5,351 nt of DNA from an uncultured Saprospiraceae bacterium (GTDB lineage: Bacteria; Bacteroidota; Bacteroidia; Chitinophagales; Saprospiraceae), in assembly GCA_938033975.1 (NCBI GenBank), contig CALHKJ010000041.1, forward strand, positions 1-5,351. The letters are read 5' to 3'. Under the pieces are notes generated by a model, which saw only the letters and a list, made by a program, of their open reading frames with translations, was not told where the DNA came from and did no database searches. Positions 1 to 5,351 of the stretch are shown here, one piece after another (the first letter of the stretch is position 1; every line of letters starts with the position of its first letter). Made by a program: the position numbers and the translations under genes.

Positions 1-1980
1 GATATTTAATTGATCTCTGACGGGGTTTGGACTGACTACAAAATCAAATCCAGTTGGAGGCTCTATGACCAAGGTAGAATCACAAACACCCAACAAATTA
101 TTATCCATCCATCTAAGGCGATCTCTTATGAAGGCCTTAAGAAAACTGATTTCTCCATCGTAGGACCCAAATACCTCAGGGTTTGGCCAAACCCATTCGG
201 TTAAAATTGGCCATCTTTCATAATTTCTATTGAGTGCAGGTTGCAAAATATCTACCTGAGCATTTATAAAATCAAAAATGTTCTGCTCTCTCAATACTCC
301 TTCTCTTAGTTCCTGCCATCTACATTTTGCATGGTTTGCAAATTCTTCTTCAGCGAACAAACGACCCCACCAAAAAGGATTACCCTGATCACAATTTCTT
401 AAGTACATATATCCATTCGGATCCCAACCATCGCAAAAATTTGCATTACCGAATGATAAATTAAAATCCCAAAGTGGACCACATTTCAATTTTCCCCCAT
501 TGCTGTCCTTATCCTTATACATGTAAGTACTAAATCGATAAGCATCTATGTCCATTGCAAATTCGACCAAAAGAAAATGATCTACAAAGGATTCTATATC
601 AATAAAATCTTTATAAGATTTTCCATCTATTGTACTTCCTTGATTAAACATCACTTGTTCAAAACTATCCACATAAGATTGTATGTAAACTTCTTGTTCA
701 AGTTTTATATCCTCTCGACGTGGATAAACATATTGGTATTCCAATTTTTTTTCATTTGATGTTGCTACATTAAAAAATGATAACCAATCAGGCTGATCTT
801 TATCAATCTTAATTATATATCCACCAGTCAATTCATCGCCTTCGACATCTTCCTCCCGAAGTCTCGCAATATCCACCCTATTTTCATCTCGCTTGATTCG
901 TTCCATCACAACATAAATCCCTTCGTACTCGCCATTGACTATTAGCTCCACATATCTTGTCCTGCTCGCATATTGACCTATCTTATTTGCAATATCAAAG
1001 ATCAAAACATTTCTCATCAGTGTTTTATCTGAATAAGGACCATGCAAAATAAAATCTTCTTCTTCTGGAAAGTTGAGAAAGGATACATCCATATCCTCAC
1101 CATTGGCATCCACCGTTTCTAGCAGGTAACTGCTTTTGGGAAATAAGAACAAGGAAGATTGACCACGTTTCTCAATCCTGATATTTCCTTGAAATTCATT
1201 TGCATTGGCTTCGCTATTGTTATTGGCTCCTTCCCCATTCCAAACAATTTCCATACTCCCTGGAATTTTTGGCTCGTTTGGAATTTCGACATTATCGGTA
1301 TTGATGCGCACTATTGGTAAGGTGCTATTAAAGCCTCCTCCATTACTGCCTACAGTACCCGTATTGATGATATTATCCAATTGGCCAAACTCAGGCAATT
1401 CTTCCGTACTCAGAAATGACAACCAATAAAGTGAGGTCAAATCTGAACTCGATATATTCCAGTTATGGGTTTGCACTGCAAGTACATTTTCTCCATCAAT
1501 CAATAGTGCATCTAAATCATTCGTCAGAAAGTTTGCAGAGGGTCCTCCTCCCATATATATTCTTGCTTCACGTTCACCATTGGTTCCTGAATTCCATGCT
1601 CCAGCTCCAGTTATATTATCTCTGCTAATTTCAACACCATTAATGTAGGCTATGTATGCATCATCAAAGTCTGCATTAAACAAGGCTCTGATAATTTTGC
1701 TCTTATCACTCACGGTAAATGTCTTCCTCATAAACAAAGACTGAACCGGATTGATTATTGTCATATCATCACCATCACCATATCCTATTCCACCTTGACC
1801 TTCCAACCAAGTGCTATCATCAAAGTCTGCCTCATTCCAGTTGTCCGGAATACTGGCATCCCCAGGTGCATATCTCCACTCATCATCAGAATATACTGCA
1901 GTTTGCCAAACACCATTCTGAGCTGTAATGCTTACAGAATACAATAAAGCCAATACAAAAATCGCTTGTTTTATATACAT
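1..1980 (-). CDS. Secreted CotH kinase family protein with type IX secretion C-terminal signal (3' end cut off by window)
   Basis: The frame is open from ATG at 1980 to base 1: 660 codons with no stop, so the C-terminus lies outside the window. Residues 1-20 form a Sec signal peptide, cleaved probably at ITA|QN. Residues about 22-175 look like a jelly-roll, galactose-binding-like domain (W..F.DDSTW..G.GGIGYGDGDD). A Gly/Asn-rich linker (about 205-220) leads to the CotH domain, about 221-600: LPIVRINTDN at 221, RGQSS..FPKSSYLLE at 272-288, NGEYEGIYVVMERI around 349-362, LTGGYIIKIDK at 384-394, and DAYRFSTYMYKDK (from 479) followed by GPLWDFN at 501-507. D479 and D505 are the best candidates for the two aspartates needed for kinase activity in Bacillus CotH; that alignment is by eye. 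FVVSPNPVRDQLNI at 647-660 is the start of a Por/T9SS sorting domain, so about 60-70 residues are probably missing. CotH of Bacillus phosphorylates spore-coat proteins; the substrate here is unknown. The gene is divergent from the rest. AAGGG lies close upstream of the ATG. Confidence 0.93.
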   Translation of the reverse strand, partial: MYIKQAIFVLALLYSVSITAQNGVWQTAVYSDDEWRYAPGDASIPDNWNEADFDDSTWLEGQGGIGYGDGDDMTIINPVQSLFMRKTFTVSDKSKIIRALFNADFDDAYIAYINGVEISRDNITGAGAWNSGTNGEREARIYMGGGPSANFLTNDLDALLIDGENVLAVQTHNWNISSSDLTSLYWLSFLSTEELPEFGQLDNIINTGTVGSNGGGFNSTLPIVRINTDNVEIPNEPKIPGSMEIVWNGEGANNNSEANANEFQGNIRIEKRGQSSLFLFPKSSYLLETVDANGEDMDVSFLNFPEEEDFILHGPYSDKTLMRNVLIFDIANKIGQYASRTRYVELIVNGEYEGIYVVMERIKRDENRVDIARLREEDVEGDELTGGYIIKIDKDQPDWLSFFNVATSNEKKLEYQYVYPRREDIKLEQEVYIQSYVDSFEQVMFNQGSTIDGKSYKDFIDIESFVDHFLLVEFAMDIDAYRFSTYMYKDKDSNGGKLKCGPLWDFNLSFGNANFCDGWDPNGYMYLRNCDQGNPFWWGRLFAEEEFANHAKCRWQELREGVLREQNIFDFINAQVDILQPALNRNYERWPILTEWVWPNPEVFGSYDGEISFLKAFIRDRLRWMDNNLLGVCDSTLVIEPPTGFDFVVSPNPVRDQLNI

Positions 1981-2056
1981 AGCCCTTAAGGTAAAAACTA
2001 AATAATTAATTCCAATGTGCATTCAATGAAATCCTTAAAATAAGTATCTTGGTTAC
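1981..2056. promoter_or_regulatory. Divergent intergenic region, presumed two-way promoter
   Basis: These 76 bases separate the start codons of the CotH-family gene (leftward) and the barrel-like gene (rightward), so both promoters should lie here or overlap the coding ends. The region is very AT-rich. Rightward, TATCTTGG (2045-2052) differs at one base from the Bacteroidota -7 consensus TAnnTTTG. Leftward, TAGTTTTT on the minus strand also differs at one base. Neither has a convincing -33 TTTG at the usual distance. CAATG occurs twice on the plus strand (2013-2017 and 2024-2028), 11 bases apart, and CCTTAAGG (1984-1991) is an 8-base palindrome just before the CotH start. Promoter function is inferred from gene layout more than from motif quality. 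Confidence 0.45.
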
Positions 2057-2836
2057 ATGAAACACTTCCTATTTGGTTTTTTGTTGTCATTTTTTATCGG
2101 AAAAAGCTTTGCTCAAAATGTGAGTAGTTTCTGGATTGGATTTTCTCCAAACTTCCAAAGCACTAAGGAAACCAGATACACTTCAAACTTTCGCTTCGGA
2201 TTAGCTTATGTCGGCACACTAGGATATTCTAACTACAACGAAAAACGAAACATCTTTGTAGAAACTGAATTCGCTTCTGCGACACTTGGTGCTAAGAACA
2301 TATCTAGCACAAGAAACCTCCAAGCTGGCCTTCAATTTAGTTATATTTTTCAAAGAGCTGATAGGATTAATTTTGGACCAGATCTACAAGTAGGTAGTTT
2401 GTTGCAATTTAGAAATGGTGTCAGAAGTTCAAACAATAGCATCAGTTATTTGATATGGAATTCCTTAGGCATAACAGCCAATAAACCATTTATAATTGGA
2501 TCAAGGCCATGCAACTTAATTGGCTCGCTTCCTTTGATATCATATGTCATCAGACCTTCCTATTCTTTTCCTTTTACCGATCGATTTTTGTTGCAAGAAA
2601 ATTATAATTTGGGCTTGGAGGATTTGCGATCAAACATTGTCAAGGGAGGAAAGCTTAGAACACTTAATAGTTTTGTCCATTTAAAACTAGGAATAGAGAG
2701 CTATTATTTTGTAAAGAAGAATTTTGGAGCTTCCATTAGATATCAATTTAGTTATCTCAGTTATCTGAAACAAAAATCATTGTTTCAATTTACCCATCAA
2801 CTTATCTTCAGCTTTATGCTTAATAATAGTAAATGA
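2057..2836 (+). CDS. Probable small outer-membrane beta-barrel protein, function unknown
   Basis: I do not recognise a named family in this 259-residue protein. Residues 1-19 are a clear Sec signal peptide (MKHFLFGFLLSFFIGKSFA|QN). The mature part is rich in aromatic residues, Ser, Asn and Gly, with repeated short stretches of alternating polar and non-polar residues, for example SNFRFGLAYVGTLGYS near 43-58, LQAGLQFSYIFQ near 87-98, and GASIRYQFSYLSYL near 224-237. It ends in LIFSFMLNNSK, like a closing strand. This pattern fits an outer-membrane barrel of perhaps 8-12 strands, but the strand count is a guess. No lipobox and no transmembrane helix after the signal peptide are seen. The stop overlaps the next gene's start by four bases (ATGA, 2833-2836), which implies translational coupling with the S41 peptidase. 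No Shine-Dalgarno site is visible upstream. It could also be a soluble periplasmic beta protein. Confidence 0.75.
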   Translation: MKHFLFGFLLSFFIGKSFAQNVSSFWIGFSPNFQSTKETRYTSNFRFGLAYVGTLGYSNYNEKRNIFVETEFASATLGAKNISSTRNLQAGLQFSYIFQRADRINFGPDLQVGSLLQFRNGVRSSNNSISYLIWNSLGITANKPFIIGSRPCNLIGSLPLISYVIRPSYSFPFTDRFLLQENYNLGLEDLRSNIVKGGKLRTLNSFVHLKLGIESYYFVKKNFGASIRYQFSYLSYLKQKSLFQFTHQLIFSFMLNNSK

Positions 2837-3819
2837 GAAGTTTTGTAATTATATTATTTAGTACGGTCCTTTTTTGTTCTTGCAACAAAGATTTCAAAAG
2901 TGAAGAAGATACACCAATCGGCGTTTTTAATGCTATGTGGAAATTCATCGATAAAAACTATGTATTCATTGACTTCAAAAATTTGAATATGGAAGCATTG
3001 AAAAACAGCTATTCAAATCAAATTACAGAGGATATGACTGAGGCGGAATTGTTTGAAGTCTGCAGTAATTTTCTTTTGCAATTGAGAGATGGACATTGCT
3101 TTTTAGATGATGGAAATTCGACAGTACGCTTCGATACTTCAGAAGGAATAAGCGATACCTTTAATTTGGAAGTGATCAGAGGAAATTATTTGCAAGACAA
3201 TATCATTGAATATGAATTTATGACAACCGCCACCATTAATGATTCAATTGGATATATTTACTTAAGTGACTTTGAAAATATTGAAGACATAGAACAAGCC
3301 ATCAAAGATTTTAATTTAATCTCCGATGATATAGCCAAGATCATTTTTGACATCAGAGATAATTCTGGAGGGGATCCTCAAGTCGCACTTAGCATTGCAA
3401 GTCATTTTATGCAAGCAGATATTTTGGTTGGACAGATGGTACACAAAAACGGACCTATGCATGATGATTTTACAGATCCAGTCGATATATTTTCTGAAGA
3501 TTCGGATTCAAAATTTTTGAAGGAAGTTAGATTATTAACAAACAAAAATTCCTTTAGCGCTTCCTCTTTTCTTGCAGGCATGTTACAACATCAAGAGAAT
3601 GTACAGATAATTGGAGAAATAACAGGTGGAGGTGGTGGTGATGCCATCAGTTTAGAACTGCCCAACAATTGGGTAGTTGCAGTTACTATAAATTATTTTC
3701 TCGATGCTTTGGGTGTTCACATTGAAGATGGTGTTATCCCAGATATATTCATCACAAATTCGATGGTACCGCCGGATTCTGGAATTGATCGCATCCTAGA
3801 AGAAGCCATAAAAAGATAA
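2833..3819 (+). CDS. S41 family peptidase, lipoprotein
   Basis: A 328-residue serine peptidase-like lipoprotein, probably anchored in the outer or inner membrane. The signal peptide ends at a lipobox-like LFCS|C, with C17 as the predicted lipidated residue, followed by NKD, typical of Bacteroidota lipoproteins; Phe at -3 is slightly unusual. Family features run in order: an N-terminal helical segment (VFNAMWKFIDKNYVFIDF, about 31-48), RDGHC at 85-89, DIRDNSGGD at 173-181, NSFSAS at 239-244 with S242 as the likely nucleophile, GEITGGGGGD at 261-270, and GVHIEDGVIPDI at 294-305. No PDZ domain is apparent between the N-terminal segment and the catalytic core. Tail-specific proteases (Tsp/CtpA) carry a catalytic lysine in GE.TfGKG; here that position is glycine, and H88 in the DGH motif is the likely partner, as in the tricorn/IRBP-like branch. 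The start is fixed by the signal peptide and the ATGA overlap with the preceding gene. The substrate is unknown. Confidence 0.9.
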   Translation: MRSFVIILFSTVLFCSCNKDFKSEEDTPIGVFNAMWKFIDKNYVFIDFKNLNMEALKNSYSNQITEDMTEAELFEVCSNFLLQLRDGHCFLDDGNSTVRFDTSEGISDTFNLEVIRGNYLQDNIIEYEFMTTATINDSIGYIYLSDFENIEDIEQAIKDFNLISDDIAKIIFDIRDNSGGDPQVALSIASHFMQADILVGQMVHKNGPMHDDFTDPVDIFSEDSDSKFLKEVRLLTNKNSFSASSFLAGMLQHQENVQIIGEITGGGGGDAISLELPNNWVVAVTINYFLDALGVHIEDGVIPDIFITNSMVPPDSGIDRILEEAIKR

Positions 3820-3840
3820 TTTTTTTTTGTACTTTGAACT
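3820..3840 (+). promoter_or_regulatory. Candidate -7 element before the dehydrogenase pair
   Basis: The 21-base gap holds a run of nine T (3820-3828) followed by G and then TACTTTG (3830-3836), which resembles the Bacteroidota -7 box TAnnTTTG with one spacer base fewer. No -33 TTTG is seen upstream. Transcription from it would begin at about the first ATG (3841), giving a leaderless message or one whose first usable start is ATG at 3850. The T run has no GC-rich stem before it, so it is not a good terminator. The site may be a secondary promoter inside a longer operon, or chance in AT-rich DNA. Confidence 0.3.
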
Positions 3841-4416
3841 ATGAGCAAAATGAAACGCAGAGAAATCTTAAAATATACTGCTTATATCACAGGTGCGGCT
3901 ATTACCCTGCCTTTGGCAAGTACCATATTGTCAGGATGTAAGACAGATGCGGCAGGAAAAATCAAAGATTATGTTCCTGTATTTTTCAGCAAGGAAGAAA
4001 TGACTGATCTATCATCTATTGTAGATGTCATTCTCCCAAAAACTGACAGTCCATCTGCCAGTGAAGTTGGAGTGCACAAAATGATTGACTCAATGACCAA
4101 GATATTTTTACCAGAGAAAAAGAGTGAATATCGTCTTGCCTTTGATGCCTTCAAATCTTACATTAATACCAAGGCAGGTGATAAGCAGTATACACATTTG
4201 CCGGAAGGCGATAAATTATCAATCTTGAAAAACCTAACAGCAGATCAGGATGAACTCGCCCATAAAGCACTGATAGAATTAAAGCAACAAACTGTTGCAT
4301 ATTATTTGAACACGGAAGAAGTAGCGACAAATTTTTTAAACTATGATCCAGTGCCAGGAGATTACATAGGTTGCATTCCATTAAGTCAAGTCAACGGAAA
4401 AAAATGGGCGCTATGA
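3841..4416 (+). CDS. Gluconate 2-dehydrogenase subunit 3 family protein, Tat-exported lipoprotein (hitch-hiker subunit)
   Basis: This is the small partner (191 residues) of a membrane-bound FAD dehydrogenase. The N-terminus carries a twin-arginine motif (KRREILKY, 5-12), a hydrophobic stretch at 13-30 and a lipobox LSG|C with C33, so the product should cross the membrane folded and then be lipid-anchored. The family pattern follows: IVDVILPKTDSPSASEVGVH at 60-79 and, near the C-terminus, EEVATNFLNYDPVPGDYIGC at 159-178. In the FAD-dependent glucose dehydrogenase, fructose dehydrogenase and glucoside 3-dehydrogenase families, such small subunits chaperone the catalytic subunit and carry it out of the cytoplasm. 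The next gene, a GMC flavoprotein without its own signal, overlaps the stop by four bases, which fits that role. Two starts are possible, ATG 3841 and ATG 3850; the second would give MKRREILKY, a typical Tat N-terminus. No Shine-Dalgarno site separates them. The family call is firm; the substrate of the complex is not known. Confidence 0.92.
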   Translation: MSKMKRREILKYTAYITGAAITLPLASTILSGCKTDAAGKIKDYVPVFFSKEEMTDLSSIVDVILPKTDSPSASEVGVHKMIDSMTKIFLPEKKSEYRLAFDAFKSYINTKAGDKQYTHLPEGDKLSILKNLTADQDELAHKALIELKQQTVAYYLNTEEVATNFLNYDPVPGDYIGCIPLSQVNGKKWAL

Positions 4417-5351
4417 TGTTTAACTCAAAAGGAAAAGAAGAACGCACGTACGATGCGATTGTGATTGGATCGGGAATAAGTGGTGGATATGCTGCGATGG
4501 AACTCTGCACCAAGGGCTACAAAACTTTGGTTCTTGAAAGAGGTAGAGATATCAAACATGGTGATTACCCTACTGCAAATATGGATCCTTGGGAATTTGA
4601 AAACCAAGGAATGTTATCCCAAGAAGAAATCAACAAGCACTATTCAAAACAAAATAGATTGAGTTGGTGGGTGCATGCAGGACACAAACATTTGATCAAC
4701 AAAGATGATGAATATCCATATGATGAAGTAAAGCGATATGATTGGATACGAGGTCACCATGTGGGTGGACGATCACTGATGTGGGGTCGTCAATGTTATC
4801 GTTGGAGTGACATAGATTTTGAAGCAAATCTTAAAGAAGGAATTGCAATTGATTGGCCTATTAGGTATAAAGACATTGAGCCATGGTATAATTATGTGGA
4901 AACTTTTGTGGGTGTAAGTGGTCAGAAGGAAGGGCTTCCGCAAATACCTGATGGTGTTTTCTTAAAGCCACATGATCTTAATTGTGTAGAGCAACACATG
5001 CGTGAGTCAGTGCAGAAAAAATATCCGTACAGATTGATTACTCCAGGTCGTTGTGCCAATCTCACAGAATACGATCCCAAAATTCACAAAGGAAAAAGAG
5101 GAAAGTGCCAGAGTAGAAATCGATGTGTAAGAGGCTGTCCTTACGGTGCCTATTTTAGCAGTCAATCTGCGACCTTACCTGTAGCAGAGGACACTGGCAA
5201 TTTAAGCTTAAGGCCAGATAGTATTGTTTCAGAAATTATCTATGATAAAAATGAAGGAAAGGCAACTGGTGTGCGAATCAAAGATAGATTGACGGGTGAG
5301 GAATTTGAATACTTTGCAAAGATTATATTCTGTAATGCGAGTACAATAGGC
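4413..5351 (+). CDS. GMC family FAD-dependent oxidoreductase, N-terminal part (3' end cut off by window)
   Basis: The frame is open from ATG at 4413 to the last base: 313 codons with no stop. GMC enzymes of this type are usually about 500-580 residues, so the substrate half and the catalytic His/Asn pair near the C-terminus are missing. Numbering from 4413, YDAIVIGSGISGGYAAMEL (13-31) is the FAD-binding Rossmann motif, with E42 in LVLERG as the ribose-binding acid. RGHHVGGRSLMWGR at 113-126 is the second FAD-contact motif in the form seen in the gluconate/sugar dehydrogenase branch. Cysteines 232, 238 and 242 (C-x5-C-x3-C-P-x-G-A) match the spacing of the 3Fe-4S ligands in FAD-dependent glucose dehydrogenase. 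There is no signal peptide; export probably depends on the Tat-bearing partner encoded just upstream. ATG 4413 overlaps the previous stop (ATGA); ATG 4416 is in the same frame and equally possible. The oxidised substrate is probably a sugar, glycoside or polyol, but cannot be read from this half. Confidence 0.93.
   Translation, partial: MMFNSKGKEERTYDAIVIGSGISGGYAAMELCTKGYKTLVLERGRDIKHGDYPTANMDPWEFENQGMLSQEEINKHYSKQNRLSWWVHAGHKHLINKDDEYPYDEVKRYDWIRGHHVGGRSLMWGRQCYRWSDIDFEANLKEGIAIDWPIRYKDIEPWYNYVETFVGVSGQKEGLPQIPDGVFLKPHDLNCVEQHMRESVQKKYPYRLITPGRCANLTEYDPKIHKGKRGKCQSRNRCVRGCPYGAYFSSQSATLPVAEDTGNLSLRPDSIVSEIIYDKNEGKATGVRIKDRLTGEEFEYFAKIIFCNASTIG

Noticed and set aside
10..1628. Several plus-strand open frames of 60-74 codons (10-204, 577-759, 1205-1429, 1416-1628)
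   Set aside because: All lie opposite the continuous 660-codon CotH-family frame, have no signal or family pattern, and read as low-complexity shadow translations.
1765..1785. GYGDGDD in the CotH-family protein as an EF-hand-like calcium site
   Set aside because: The full EF-hand or dockerin spacing is absent, and the stretch fits the common GxGYGDGDD turn of the N-terminal jelly-roll domain.
2833..3819. Reading the S41 protein as a dead peptidase because the lysine is missing
   Set aside because: The serine and the DGH histidine are both present, as in the Ser-His branch of the family, so loss of activity is not supported.
3811..3828. Run of nine T after the S41 gene stop as a rho-independent terminator
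   Set aside because: No GC-rich inverted repeat precedes it; the flanking sequence is A-rich and cannot form a stable stem.
3969..4662. Minus-strand frames at 3969-4154, 4163-4381 and 4425-4607, and a plus-strand frame at 4480-4662
   Set aside because: They overlap the clearly recognisable subunit 3 and GMC genes in other frames and show no protein features of their own.
1..5351. Mobile element, phage defence or CRISPR content
   Set aside because: No transposase, integrase, terminal inverted repeat, spaced repeat array or nuclease-like gene is visible on either strand.

Overview
The window looks like a chromosomal stretch from a member of the Bacteroidota. It is AT-rich. The protein encoded on the minus strand at the left edge ends, as far as it can be read, in the start of a type IX secretion (Por) C-terminal sorting domain (FVVSPNPVRDQLNI). 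The lipoprotein signals and the lack of strong Shine-Dalgarno sites also fit that phylum. I cannot name a genus.

Layout: a large gene runs leftward from 1980 and leaves the window at base 1 while still open. It encodes a secreted CotH-kinase-family protein. A 76-base divergent intergenic region (1981-2056) separates it from four rightward genes packed almost without gaps. These are a signal-peptide protein that looks like a small outer-membrane beta-barrel (2057-2836), an S41-family peptidase lipoprotein (2833-3819, 4-base overlap), a Tat-signal lipoprotein of the gluconate 2-dehydrogenase subunit 3 family (3841-4416, after a 21-base gap), and the N-terminal 313 residues of a GMC-family FAD oxidoreductase (4413-5351, 4-base overlap, leaving the window on the right). 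The two partial genes at the edges are the largest in the window. Coding sequence covers nearly everything, and I see no RNA gene, mobile element, CRISPR array or long repeat.

How the genes fit together: the last two almost certainly form one enzyme. The small subunit carries a twin-arginine signal plus a lipobox. The flavoprotein has no export signal of its own but has a C-x5-C-x3-C cluster with the spacing known from the 3Fe-4S site of bacterial FAD-dependent glucose dehydrogenases. This is the 'hitch-hiker' arrangement: a folded flavoprotein exported with, and tethered by, its partner, oxidising a sugar or related polyol in the periplasm. The two genes before it form a second translationally coupled pair, a possible barrel protein and a lipoprotein peptidase. 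Their function is not known, and whether they share a transcript with the dehydrogenase pair is undecided, because a promoter-like TACTTTG lies in the gap. Every product in the window is predicted to act outside the cytoplasm.
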